Positions 21,984 to 33,569 are shown, counted from the first letter of the stretch. The stretch is DNA of 64,000 nucleotides from Cryptomeria japonica (GCF_030272615.1 NC_081412.1:26072501-26136500), one strand, 5' to 3'. Program-made: numbers and translations. The notes: a model not told the origin generated them from the letters alone.

Positions 21984-23269
21984 AAGTTCTACTAATCTTT
22001 TTATGAGCTTGTATTATTGAAGGGTTGCCATTTTTTTTTGGAGCACTCACCATTGAAGACTCTCTTGAGAGAAAAGAAGAGCTTTTCATTTGAATTTTTA
22101 ATATTTTTTATTTTTTGTGTGTGCAAGGATCTCTAATTGTGTTTTTAGTTTTTAGATCTAGAATATTTAATTTAAACTTGTTCGTTAAATTTGCATGCAT
22201 TAAAATCTATTTAAAAAAAAAATTGCTAAACAAGTATTTTTTACTTAATATTTCTTGCATGCAAAACTAAAAAGCATTTTTTGTTTGCTCTATCTCTATA
22301 TCTCTCTTAAAATAAAAAATCAGTTGTTCAATTTGTAAGTTTCAATTTTGTTAAAAAATCTAATTTAAATCTATTAATAGTTTCAATACTTATCAAGATT
22401 TTATTCCTAACATCTTTGTATTATTGTAAGATTAAGTTATTAGTATTCTTTGCAATTTCCCATCTTTATCACTTTGTTTTTATTATAATCTTAATCTTAA
22501 TTTAGTTTCAACCTTCGTATTAGCACATTTGTGTATCTATTAATTTGGATCTATTAATTATTAGTGACATAATATTGCAAGTTTTTAAAAAAAACCTATC
22601 TCTTCTAGTTTATTTTATTTTCATTGTAATAAAGTTACCTTTCATAGCTTTTATACTCTTTGCTTTATATTTTTTCCTATCAATGGCAATTCACGCTTCA
22701 ATTCATGTTGTGCCCATTTGGAGGCTAACATTTTATTTTGTTAAACCTCAAATCTCCTAATACTCTTGCATAAGATTTTAGCTTTTATCCATCACTGTTT
22801 TGAGTTTTGGAAAGCCTCTTTTCTTCCACTTGGTCTTGCATGTGCCTTCTCTCATCTAAGTTGGATGTTGCATCATAGTCTTGCAATCCATAATAATAGT
22901 GCACTTATGTTGCTTTATTCTCTTTGTATTGCTCAATCTTTTCATTGTAGTTTGTGACACCCTTTCTTCTTGTTAGCTTCTATCATCTCTCTTTTTTTTC
23001 CTATGGTTTGCTTATTTTATGTTTCTTTCTATTACACTTGTTGTTTGGTATCTCATGCTCAACCCTTCCACGCAACCATCCATAGTTTATTCATAGCCCA
23101 CTCTGTGAAAACATTGTCTTTCCTTCCTCCACTAATTTCACTACAATTAACTGCCCATTTTAGTTTTTTGGGGGTTGCAACAGTTTGTAACTTCTTTATT
23201 TTCAATCATTTCATTTTTTTATCATTTTATTTTAAGTTTAAAATTTTCTTTAGTTTTTAAAAGAAAAGG

Positions 23270-23306
<37 letters not shown>

Positions 23307-24295
23307 AACTTGATCTTAAGTTCTCAAAGTATTATATGTATAGTTATCATTTTAAGTTATAGCAGTTTTTAAATTTTGTTCATTCATTGGTTAAACTAAT
23401 TAAAGAAAAGAAATAATGAATGCAATAATAACTTGCCTTATATATATATATATATATTGAACTTGATCTTAAGTTCTCAAAGTATTATATGTATAGTTAT
23501 CATTTTAAGTTATAGCAGTTTTTAAATTTTTGTTTAGAACTTTAATTAGTTTCTGCAAAAGACAAGTTATTATTGCATTCATTATTTCTTTTCTTTAATT
23601 AGTTTAACCAATGAATGAACAAAATTAAAAAATTTCAACAAAAATTCTATTGTCAAAATCTAATTTTTATTTTATATAATTATAATAATACCAATTTTTT
23701 TTATTCTTATTGATTTGTGTAAGTAAAAAATTCAATTTCCTAATAAAAATAGACATTATTATGGAGCAGGTACATCATTTAGTGCACAGCTAATTTGCTT
23801 GTGTTTATTACAATCTGTCAGATATGTATAAACAAAGCACAAGCAATGTTGGGGACTAAATTAAATCGCCTAATGCACCACTAATTTGAGCAACTGTAAG
23901 GATTGGACATATGCATTTATGTATGGTAATCAATTGTCTTAGGAAGAAATAGCATTTTGAGAATGGTATTTAGCTTGTTCTACTTCACCTCATTTATCCT
24001 GGAATTGGCATATTTGAAAACTATAATTACTATATATACAAACTATACTTTATATTGTCTAACATTTACTTATTTTGTATTTTAAAAAAACCTATTCTTT
24101 CATGTGACCTTTGTCTTAAGACTTATCTAAATTTCATGTGATCATTAGATGTTGAAATAATCTCTACCACATCTTTAATTAACATAATTTTTTAAATTTG
24201 TTTCCATTTGTTTGTTATGGATAAAAATATAATTAATCTATATTTGAGAGGAAGACACAAGATAAATACATAAAATTAAGACATTTTAGCCCATT
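21984..24295 (+). other. AT-rich, non-coding internal/flanking region
   Basis: No gag or pol motif is seen downstream of the PBS. Open stretches at 22545-23260 are hydrophobic, T-rich translations without domains. The region holds the nested repeat described at 23275-23626. Confidence 0.4.
23275..23626. repeat. Nested direct and inverted repeats
   Basis: A (TA)n tract plus a 75-bp segment (ATTGAACTTGATC...TTTTTAAATTTT) occurs twice as an identical direct repeat (23303-23377 and 23456-23530). Segment B (23372-23435, 64 bp) follows the first copy and is repeated as a perfect reverse complement at 23563-23626. Order: A, B, A, 32-bp spacer, B inverted. Confidence 0.9.
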
Positions 24296-24339
24296 AATGA
24301 GCTTTCTAAGGTTAATCCTACTCAAAATTCAGAAAGCAT

Positions 24340-24770
24340 TGTATCGTGGAAACCTCTGATCAGAGTTGGATTAAAATTAATTTGATGTTACTTAACTAGG
24401 GTCCTTCAAGCACAGGTTGTATTACTCTAGATGAAAAAGGAATTCTAGTTGCTAAATCTTTGTTGGGGTTCAAATAATGTTACAGAAGCTAACTTTAACC
24501 ATCCAGTTGGCGGGTAATTTGAGGATAACCGACCTCCACCTAGAAGGTGATTCACAGATTGTTATCCATGCTATTCTTGAGAGCAAAGCTGAGAATTGGA
24601 AAATTGACAGAGATATTCAATCTATTAAAGATACTGTCTAAACATGTTTTTAGAACTTCAGGGTGTCCCATATCAAGAGAGATGGAAATCAGGATGCGGA
24701 TGCATGGGCTAACCAAGCATTTAACATTCAGGAAGGCAAGACTCCACGTGACCGAATTCATACCACCCCT
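24340..24770 (+). pseudogene. LINE RNase H domain remnant
   Basis: A broken plus-strand frame reads like the C-terminal RNase H domain (RVT_3 type) of plant LINE ORF2. It has a SWIKIN start near 24370, then GPSSTGCI with LDEKGILVA. Near 24550 come LEGDSQIV and HAILESKAENW, and near 24670-24730 IKRDGNQDADAW-type motifs with ANQAFN. Several stops and frameshifts (e.g. TAG near 24397) show it is dead. RNase H would degrade the RNA strand during reverse transcription. No RT is found upstream, so the LINE is 5' truncated. The 24770-25080 region may be its 3' part; no tail is identified. Confidence 0.6.
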
Positions 24771-25374
24771 ACATCCTTTCCTCATCTGGAGTTCTAATTG
24801 TAACAAGGAAGTGAGACGCGCCTCGGCTCAAGTCGGTAGAGGCCAGGCAACTCAAGTGAGAATTCAAAAAATGGGGTCTAGGCAATGAACGATCTCCTTC
24901 TGCTCTCTGCGCCTCTTCATCACGATGCAAATGGGGTAGACCAAAGGGCACAAAGAAGAAGTTTGGCTGGTCCCTCTGGATTGGTTTTCCTCCAGAGCCG
25001 CATATGGAAGTAGAGCAGCTGAGGACAAAGCTCGTGCTAGGGGAGGCTACTCATAATAAAGGCAAGGCGACTATGATCTCCAAATGACCTGAAATTTTAA
25101 TTACAGGCTGTTTTTTTGACATCCTAGTTTTGAACAAATCGACTGTATAAGTTAGCACAATATCTCTGTAATTACACCGAAGGTGTTCCTTATGACAAAG
25201 AGAACCTTCATTTGTAAATCGGATGGCCTTAAACTCTTTAGAAGCGTGCAAGACGATAGAGTAGATCGTGTCCGCTCATCAATTTTTTCATTTTCGATCG
25301 AGGGGTTTTCCACTTCTCTTTTCCGTCTCCGTTTGATCTCTTTTTACGGGCTTTTCATGGAGACTAATTAGTTA

Positions 25375-26330
25375 TAATTACATTTGTAAATTCTTAATTA
25401 AATTATATTTATTTATATTATAATAAATTTATATTAATATGTATTTTTAAATCTAAAGATAAGTATATTAAATCAATTTTATTGATGAATTAATTATATT
25501 TTAAAAAATTAAATAATAATAAAGATCAAATTTTATGATTTATCATTTAAATTATTTTCTATTTGTCAAATAATCTTAAATTTGTTATTTAATTTAAATA
25601 TATCTATTTATTATTAAATATCATATTTGATTTAATATAATATAAATTATTATGATTAATTTTTCACTAATCCACTTAAGTAATATATCTTTAATAATTG
25701 TAATGAACCTTTGATCATGGTTACATTATTTTGATCAATGTGAATATTTTAATATAATATTAAAAATAAATTTTCAATTAAATTATTAATCATAGAAAAT
25801 GTGATCCTTAAAAATTACTTTAAAAAATAAAAAATACTAAAAAGTTAAAACCTAATTGATTTTAACTTTATTTATTAGCAGTGATAGTGAATTTACCTTT
25901 CATATAATGTTTAATTGTTGGATATTAACTAGCATACATATCTTTAATATATATATATATCACCATGAGAGAGATCATTATCCAGACTTCTATTTAATTT
26001 TCCTACCAATCTACTTAAATAATACATTTTTAATAATTGTAATGAACTCTTGACCATGAATACATTATTTTATCAATGTGAATATTTTAATATAATATTT
26101 TTTTAAATTACATTGTATAGTATTTTAAAATTAGAAATATTTTCTAATTAAATGATTAACTATAGAATGCTTCACTTCACCACTTCACTACTACTCGTAT
26201 TTTAAATTCTCAAATATGTATCTCAAGATTAACATTTCTTCTTAAATAACAATGCACTAAAAGGAGGGGTAGTGAATTCTTCTTGCATAAATATATTGAC
26301 AATTAAATTATTCAAGGCCTCTCTAAAATG
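25375..26330. repeat. AT-rich region with a diverged 150-bp duplication
   Basis: Segment 25671-25800 (TTTAATAATTGTAATGAACC, CATTATTTTGATCAATGTG, AATATTTTAATATAATATT) reappears with substitutions at 26010-26170. The rest is very AT-rich without genes. Confidence 0.6.
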
Positions 26331-26339
26331 GATGGCATC

Positions 26340-26765
26340 TCAATTCACGTATTTTCTTAGATCTATAGACGATGTTACTTCTTCACCACTAATAGGACTT
26401 GGATCAACTTCTCCATAAGTAGCAAAAATATCAAAATTATAGGTGCCCCCACTAACTCCATAGTAGGCTCTCTTTCTATTATCAAATCCTACATAAATGA
26501 AAGCAAAACCATGATTAGCAATAAAATCTAACAAAACATCATCAAAACACATGCATTGATAGGTATGTAAATATGACATACCATATTGACTCGGGTTCAA
26601 TAGGACCTTTTTGAACTATTATAATTTGCATACATAATTGATGTGTTGGTATGTGATTGAGCTTGTTTGATCACTCTTGTAACACATTCAGGTTGATCTC
26701 TATCTTCAATGGAGCCAAAACACATTTCCATTGGTAGGCAACCAATGAGAGGCATTTCTTCTTAT
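26340..26765 (-). pseudogene. Unidentified coding remnant
   Basis: A minus-strand frame is open at 26600-26340 (about 86 codons: CFDDVLLDFIANHGFAF, YVGFDNRKRAYYGVSGG). Upstream sequence in another frame also looks coding (EMPLIGCLPMEMCFGSIED ... QAQSHTNTSIMYAN, 26765-26610), implying a frameshift near 26605. The composition is protein-like rather than AT-rich noise, yet I do not recognise the family. It could be a host gene fragment or part of an unfamiliar element. No promoter or splice sites are evident. Confidence 0.3.
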
Positions 26766-26989
26766 AACATATGTATAGCTCCTCCTTGAATTAATGTCTA
26801 TAATATTTTTTGTTGGATAACTATTGAAAAACTAAAGACCAATCGGTAGGAGGGTTCTCGATTTAAAGGATAAAAAAGTTATCTTATTGATTCAAATTGG
26901 AAATTCATTAATCTCAAGTGCTTGTAGATAAAAAGGATATTTTTTTATCAATGCTAGAGGATTCAAAACAATCTCCATCCTCTAAGGCT

Positions 26990-27390
26990 ATCTCTCCCCA
27001 TCTCTCCCTTTGTTTCTCACTCCTTATCCCCTATCTATCTATCTATCTTTACCACTCTCTCCCTTTCTCCTCCTATATATCTCTAGATATCTCCCTCTCT
27101 CTACCTCGCCCTATATACCTTTATCTCTACTATTTATTTTTCTCTCTCTTTTTGTTTGTCTCTCTCTATGTTTCTTTATCTCTTTGTCTCTCTATCTCTC
27201 CCCCTCTCTATATCTCATTATATCTGTATTTCTTTATCATTCTATCTTATGATTTATGTCTCTCCCTCCCCCTTTTTCTCTATGCCTATTCCTATCTACC
27301 TCTCCCTCTTTATTTCCCTATCTCTTTATCTTTATCTCTATCTTTCTCTACATCTCTCTACCTTTTCATCTTTGTCTTCAAATTGACCTC
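26990..27390. repeat. Imperfect CT-rich (TCTC/TATC) tract
   Basis: About 400 bp of nearly pure pyrimidine on the plus strand made of TCTCTC, TATCTC and CCCTCT words. All three plus-strand frames are open simply because stop codons are rare in such sequence; none is a gene. Confidence 0.85.
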
Positions 27391-27439
27391 ATCTACAACA
27401 CAAATGTATACAAAGAAATAGACCAAAATTTTCCCACTT

Positions 27440-28775
27440 GACCTTCCACAACTCTTCAGTGTACCCATTACACACTAAGGTGTGATTGCTAGTTATCTAA
27501 TTTGTATATCTGGGGTTGAAGTTAGTATGTTCGATGATGGGGGTTTTTTATTTGATCGAACTCTTGGGGAGGTGCTAAAAGCTCTATATTACACCTTATT
27601 TTTGTAATATTTCCAACTTAAATAAAATATATATCATTTACCAATAAAAAATAAAAATTAAGATATTTTCATTTTTTTTAAATATATTTATAATAATATC
27701 TTTTTAGATTTTAAAAATATGTTTCTAGTTATATATAAATAAAATTAGTTTTAAATTTTTTTTAAGAATTGAATTTGTTAAATGTTTTAGCTCAACATTA
27801 TAAATAAAGAAAAGTAAAGATATTTAATATAATTAAAAATATATTATTAGTTAAATGAATATTACTTTAATAAGAGTAATATTGTTTATTCATAATAAAT
27901 TTATTATAAATAAAATTTTGCTAAATGTAATAGTTTAATAGAAATTTAAAATTATATTTAATAAATTTGACAAGATAAATACTTCTCAATCATTTAATAA
28001 AGAGCTTGTTTACTAAATATGATAAATTGTCATGGAGAGAGACAAATAAGAATCTATTTTCTAACTTCAAACCCAAAATAAACTAGCAATTGTACTTTGA
28101 TGTGCAATAGGTACGTCAAATAGGTGTGAAAGATCAGTTAGGAATTAAAATATTCTATTTTTTGCATATATTTGTGCATTATATGAAGTCAATTGGTAGG
28201 CCTTTTGAAAAATGTTGTTTGTACAAAAAAGTCTAAATGGAGAAGTGATAGCTTCAAATCAACTATGCATCCACTTACAAAGATCCAAACATAACTGAAA
28301 CAAAAACTATGTCATGAAGATAATCAAGATCCATTACCAATAGACTTGTGTTATGTTTGAGAGAGAGAGAGAGAGTTGGTGATAGGGAGGACCCTAGATT
28401 GCTTGAGTCAGCTTGACTCACTCCAAGGCCTTTTTTCTAGCCTAACCTGGGAATGATCCTCTCTATTCCCCTAATCCATTCTAGGTCCTCACTATTGAGG
28501 TTTGTTACTCTGGTCTTTGTGAATTCACTTTTGTAAATCCACCAACTCACTAATCCACCGGATCTCACCAAACACCTTGCGAGGTTTGCTCTACCATTAA
28601 TTATACCTACACCTTCTCCTGAGTTGTTTTCTCCTCATGCTTGGATCTTCTCTCCCTTTGATCCCATCTTCCCCTAGTCTAAGGCTAATAGCCTAGACTC
28701 CAGTCTACCCTGCAAGTGATTCCTCTTGGTCACTGATACCTAGTCAGGCTATCATCAAACTCGCCTAGGGCCAGT
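27440..28775. other. AT-rich then leader-like sequence, no gene
   Basis: 27600-28000 is very AT-rich. 28360-28376 is a short (GA)n. At 28731-28743 the minus strand reads GGTATCAGTGACC, similar to the PBS at 10374-10386, suggesting a retroelement leader, but no gag motif is found. Confidence 0.35.
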
Positions 28776-29190
28776 CTGTTGAAACGGTTGATGCCATTTC
28801 CTGGTTTGCTACATATAGAACTCTATTGTACATGGTTGGCCCCTCTTGACAACCTCCAATGGTCGTGCGGGTTCCATGATGGAGTGTCAAGACAGAGCCA
28901 TGTTCATAAATGTGAGACGCCAATAGAGGACAAGAGAACAAAAGATGACTTTATTTACAGAGCCGAGCTTGGCACGAATGCAACTTGGAATTCACAAAAC
29001 GTGGAAAAATAACATCTACCCTATCTGCATTATCACTTAAGGATTTAAGCCATGTTTACAACAGAAACTAAACTCTAAGAAAAGAAACCAGAAAATGATC
29101 TTCCAATTGTTTTTCAAAAGAAGTTTGTTCTTGTGGAATCAACACATCCAACAATCCCAATCCAACCCTATTACAGAATGCCCATTGGGT

Positions 29191-29200
29191 CTTTTATAGC
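29191..29200 (-). promoter_or_regulatory. TATA box of the 28776-30198 LTR
   Basis: The minus strand reads GGCTATAAAAGACCC. It lies about 85 bp downstream (in transcription sense) of the last palindromic unit. Confidence 0.55.
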
Positions 29201-29284
29201 CTCTTAGACATGTCTTGAATCATCCCTAATAAACGAGATTCAACTTGACATAATTTGGTTTATGACTGTAACTGTCTTTCCTTT

Positions 29285-30070
29285 CTTCATTGGGTTATCG
29301 GGTTAGCATCGAAACACTCACTCCGATGTCCAATGGCAGTTTACAAATCACTTGCTTTTCCATCGGGTCATCGAAGTAGCATCAAAACACTTAATCCGAT
29401 GTCCGATAATAGTTTACAAATTATGCACTTCCTCATCGGGTTATCGGCATAGCATCAAACATCTCTTGTCGATGACCGATGGTGCGCTCCCAACAGAATG
29501 CTTCCTTATCGAGCTATCAGTGTAGCTCCTAACATGTTATGTCGATAGTCTATTGCACTCTAGATAGTATGCTTTCTTATCGGGTATCGGTGTAGCTCTA
29601 AACATGTTGAGTCGATAGCCGATGATGCGCTCCAAATATTATGCCTTCCCATCGGGTTATCGGTGTAGCTCCTAACATGTTATACCAATAGCCGATGGTG
29701 CACTCCAAACTGTATGCCTTCCTATCAGATTATCAGGCGGCATGAAAACTAGTCTTGTCGATACCCGATGGCTCCACTCCGAACTCACTCCACTTGCTCC
29801 AATTAGCTAGCGACCTCATCGGGTTATCAAGGTAGGTGGAAAACACTCCTGCCGATATCCGATGGCTCCACTTCGACTTGCTCCAACCGTTGGCGACTTC
29901 ATCGGGTTATCGGGGTAGGTAGAAAACACTCCCGTTGATATCCGATGGTTCCACTTCGGTCTTATGCATACTCATCGGGCATTGGGGTAGGGTAAAATCA
30001 GTTGTTCTGATACTTGATGGTTGTGCTCCACATGCTGGCGGTGTCATCAAGGTAAGTCTTGCCGAAACAT
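29285..30070. repeat. 11-unit, 72-bp array of hairpin-forming units
   Basis: Unit anchors (CATCGGGTTATCGG-like) lie at 29289, 29361, 29434, 29507, 29578, 29650, 29722, 29817, 29900, 29973 and 30045: steps of 71-73 bp with two longer ones (95 and 83). Each unit has a downstream complement (CCGATAxCCGATGG-like) about 20-25 nt later, so each can fold into a stem of up to 14 bp. The sequence between stems drifts. Confidence 0.8.
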
Positions 30071-30205
30071 GAATTTTCAAAAAGAAGACAAAATGCACTC
30101 CAAGCTCCAAACAGACAACCTAATGGACTAGAACCAATCCTTATGCCAAAATTGCCAAAATTGAAAAGGGTATTTGCTCGCCCTTAGGTGCTCCTACACC
30201 AGTTG

Positions 30206-30260
30206 GGGGCTAGATGGATATAGAGATAAATATGGAGAAGGAGAAGAAGGATGAGGCGGG

Positions 30261-30337
<77 letters not shown>

Positions 30338-30563
30338 GGGGGCTAGATAGATATAGAGATATATATGAAGAAGGAGAAGAAAGAGAAGGAGGGGAGATAT
30401 ATATTGATGAAAGATATATATATTCCCCTCATCTCTCTCTCTCAATAGGGAGAGAGAGAAAGAGAGAGAGGGGGGGGTGTTGAGGGATAGATAGATATAG
30501 AGATATAGAAAGAGAAGGAGAAGGAGGAGGGGGGGTATATATAGATGAAAGAGTATATATATA
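30206..30563. repeat. GT microsatellite and purine-rich triplicated unit
   Basis: A pure (GT)n run covers about 30260-30336. A unit beginning ggggctagatagatatagag, followed by gaaggagaagaa, occurs three times (about 30205, 30337 and 30480). This is the left half of a purine-rich region that the next solo LTR splits. Confidence 0.8.
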
Positions 30564-31369
30564 TGTAAAGCGGAAAATCGTGATCGAACCCTAGTTGCTC
30601 TCCCCTCTTCCAACTCCGAGGAGAGAGAAGGGAGAGTCTCTAGGGTTGATGGTTTTCACTTAGGGGAGAGACTTTACATTCAAAAGAGGGGTTGAAACCC
30701 ACAAGATCCAATCCCACACAATGCAAGATTGGATGCTAAATGTGTTTCAAGGGTTGTGATAGCAAGGATACCCTCTTTTGTAAAGAATGTTGATAGAAGA
30801 ATTAAGCTAGGAATGCACAGAAAGTGACAAAGATTCGCTTATAAACTGAGATAGGGATATAGGATGAAGCTGCAGACCTTGAATTAGCAGTAAAATGTCG
30901 ATACGGCGCTATCCTGCAAATTTGAGCAAAAGTTGTCGGGACGATGGCGCCCGGCGTGCACACGGTCCTCCGAAAAATCCGCGAAACGAAGGGGGATTTG
31001 TTCGTCTCTGCACAAGGATTCCAGATCTTCAATTTCAGCCGCGTACCTGCAACCTACACACAGAAAAGCGAAGACGATTGGGGGGTTAGGGATTAGGGGT
31101 TTTCCTTTAGGTCAAACCCCAGTTTTGGAATTAACCAAGAAATGAGAAATGTTGTAAATGTAAATGTCTGTAATGTAAAACAAGTACTAATACCTTGTTG
31201 TAAGGATGTTTGTATCCTTATGTGCGAAGGTATAGATGTTGTTGTTTGTTGTATGTTGTATGTTGTATGTGGCATGTAGTATGTGATCTCCTCTTCAATG
31301 GTTGAATCCTTGTCTTGAATGCAACACTTAGCCTTGAATGGAGACTTAGAATGATCAATTTCTTGAAAG

Positions 31370-31403
31370 AATGCTTGAATGCTTGAATGCTTGAATGCTT
31401 GAG
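31370..31403. repeat. Octamer microsatellite AATGCTTG x 4+
   Basis: Four perfect tandem copies of AATGCTTG lie downstream of the TATA box (transcription sense) in the solo LTR. Confidence 0.9.
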
Positions 31404-31453
31404 TATAGTTTCCATGCTTTTTTCCATCATATCGAATGAAAGAGGAAAATGTA

Positions 31454-31463
31454 GTTTATATAC
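31454..31463 (-). promoter_or_regulatory. TATA box of the 30564-31846 solo LTR
   Basis: The minus strand reads GTATATAAAC. It lies about 120 bp downstream of the palindromic repeats and about 380 bp from the LTR start, marking the U3/R side. Confidence 0.55.
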
Positions 31464-31584
31464 TTGTCAATTAGGGTTAATAGATTGATTTTCCCGACCT
31501 TAGGCCGACCAGGAAAGATAATTTTCCAATTTGCAAACATAAAGACCCGAAGTCCAAAAGAGACCGGGCCCAAAATAGGACCCA

Positions 31585-31675
31585 GGGACCAGGGCGCTGG
31601 GCGCTATGGTCCTGGGGGACCAGGGCACTGGGCGCCCTGGTCCTGAAGGACCAAGGCGCTGGGCACTCTGGTCCC
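31585..31675. repeat. Three 31-bp GC-rich palindromic repeats
   Basis: GGACC anchors at 31586, 31617 and 31648 give an exact 31-bp period. Each unit is a quasi-palindrome; the central one pairs GGACCAGGGC with GCCCTGGTCC. The other two have one or two mismatches in the arms. Confidence 0.9.
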
Positions 31676-31846
31676 ACCTCCCGGGACAGCAGGGTGCAAA
31701 GGAGGTTCAGGCCAGGGTGCAAGAAAATGCAGTTTTCAGTGTCATAAGCAAGTTTCGGGGTCTCCATTCAGGTTGCGTGTTGCGTCGCCATCGTGAAGAC
31801 CCAAATGCGGTCGAAATTGCAAGTGTCGCAATTTTAGGACGCTACA

Positions 31847-32248
31847 ATATATATGAGAGAGAGTTAAAGAAATATGGATAGATAGAGATATACTAAGAGA
31901 GATATAGATATAGATGTTTAGGAAGAGAGAAAGGGAGACATGTCTAGAGATAGTGGGAAAGAGAGGAAGATGGAGGTAGAGATGAAGATAAAGTGAGAGA
32001 AGAGGAGAGGGACAAATAGATAAAGAGATATAAAGAGGCATGCAGAGAGATAAAGATAGAAATAGATAGGGAGATTGAGAGAGAAGTAGGAAGAGGGATA
32101 GGGAGATAGATATATAGGTGGTGAGATAAAATGAGAGAGTGATAGAGATATAGAGGGGTGTAAGAAAATGATAGAGAGATAGACAAATAAAGAGAAGTGG
32201 AGATATAGATAGAGAAGGGGGAGATAGGGAGGGAGAGAAAAATAGGTG

Positions 32249-32338
<90 letters not shown>

Positions 32339-32665
32339 TGGAGAAAAAGGAATGGAGAAAAAGGAAGATAAGAGGGGGAGGGAGAGAGATATTTAGAGGA
32401 GGGGAGAGAGAAAGAGATATAAGTAGAGAAAAAGAGAGGGAGAGGGAGCGATATAGATAGAGGGATATAGAGAGAGATAGATGGATGGAGAGAGAGAGAG
32501 AGGTAATAAAAGATATGGATAGAGAGAGGGGGAGGGATAGATAATGGGAAATGTAGAGGAGAAAGAGAGATGGAGATGCAAGGAGAGGTACGAAGATAGA
32601 TAGAGAGAAAGATAGAGATAAAGAGGGAGAAGAGGGAGGGGTAGAGAGAGAGGGAGAGTCTCTAA
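31847..32665. repeat. 800-bp purine-rich tract with a long (GA)n
   Basis: Almost pure purine plus T words (GATAGA, GAGAGA, GGGAGA). A pure (GA)n run spans about 32251-32335. Open minus-strand frames here (e.g. 31944-32186) are artefacts of composition. Confidence 0.9.
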
Positions 32666-33555
32666 ATCTTTGTTAAGATCAAATTAATCAAGATAGAGAA
32701 ATACATTAAATTCAAAGTAATTCCAATCAATTTTAATGTATATTAATTTGTCAATTATTCAATTTAATTCTTAATTAATCAATCTAAGTTTATATTAATT
32801 TAAAATTAAATTATTAAACTAAACATGAAAGCTATGTTTTTTATCTAACTAAGTAGTCATGTAAAATCCCATTTTAGTCACAAAAAATGAACCTCTAATT
32901 TGTTTAAAATCCAATTAGTAGTAATTAATTAAGCAAAAGCTCAATAAAATAATATTATGAAAATTACAATAATAAAAAATGGATATGAGATCTCTCCCTA
33001 AAAAAAGCTAATAATAAAATATTATGCGGTTGACAACTTAGGAATGATAGATTTTTTAGGTTTTTTTTTGGATTTCTTTGTATTTAAAAAAATAAAATAA
33101 CTATCTTAAATATTTTTTTAATTTTTTATTATTTATAATATTGTAAATAAAATATTTTTCTAAATAGATATATAAATTTTAATAATTCTTTTTATCTTGA
33201 AATATAGATAATAAAACCGATAATAAAGATAAATTAAATTGAATGAAAATTAATAATAAATATTTCTATTAAAAAATTTAATTATATATGTAATTTTAGA
33301 ATTATATTTTATATTTTTTAAAATTAATTAATTTTTTAATACTTTTTGAAAATCATAAATTTTTTAATTATTTTAATATATACAAAAAATAATAATAACT
33401 TTTAATCATAAATTTAAATACTTTTCATTAAGCTATTCAAAAAATTATCTATTTTCACTTTTATAATTACTAATAGTTATTTTATTAAGACCAATTATAA
33501 TTAATATTACATAAATATAAAAAATAATATAATATTAAACTACAAAATAATAATT
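32666..33555. other. AT-rich target region of LINE A
   Basis: Very AT-rich (TTTAAT, AATAAT words); no gene, RNA or repeat structure stands out. Its right end is the left copy of the LINE A target duplication. Confidence 0.5.
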
Positions 33556-33569
33556 AAATTTGAGATTAA
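33556..33569. repeat. LINE A target-site duplication, left copy
   Basis: AAATTTGAGATTAA, identical to 42430-42443. Confidence 0.85.

Larger units (their letters stand above)
28776..30198 (-). mobile_element. Probable solo LTR with palindromic repeats in U3
   Basis: On the minus strand it starts TGTAGGAGCACC at 30198 and ends ...TTTCAACAG near 28776. CCAGT occurs on both sides (28771-28775 and 30199-30203), compatible with a 5-bp target duplication, though the end carries one extra base beyond CA. A TATA box (29191-29200) is downstream of the palindromic array. The interval 28779-29012 is open on the plus strand but looks like antisense of U5. No internal region or second LTR is visible. Confidence 0.5.
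30564..31846 (-). mobile_element. Complete solo LTR in a purine/TA microsatellite
   Basis: On the minus strand it starts TGTAGCGTCC at 31846 and ends CCGCTTTACA at 30564 (TG...CA, with GCG/CGC symmetry). ATATA flanks both sides (30559-30563 and 31847-31851); this is an exact 5-bp match, but weak because the target is TA-rich. The purine-rich microsatellite continues on both sides, showing that the LTR landed inside it. U3 carries the 3 x 31-bp palindromic repeats and a TATA box. No internal region remains, as expected after LTR-LTR recombination. It is GC-richer than its surroundings. Confidence 0.7.

Noticed and set aside
22545-23260. Hydrophobic plus-strand frames resembling membrane proteins
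   Set aside because: T-rich DNA gives Phe/Leu-rich translations by composition; no start context, domain or conservation signal.
26918-27441. Long plus-strand open frames rich in Leu, Ser and Tyr
   Set aside because: They are translations of a CT-rich microsatellite; three overlapping frames are open at once and none has a domain.
28731-28743. PBS-like GGTATCAGTGACC just left of the solo LTR at 28776
   Set aside because: It lies about 30 nt beyond the duplication-defined LTR end and no gag follows; it could be an older leader, so it was not used to define an element.
30194-30613. 139-codon minus-strand frame with a long Thr-His repeat
   Set aside because: It is the (CA)n reading of the GT microsatellite and crosses the edge of the solo LTR.
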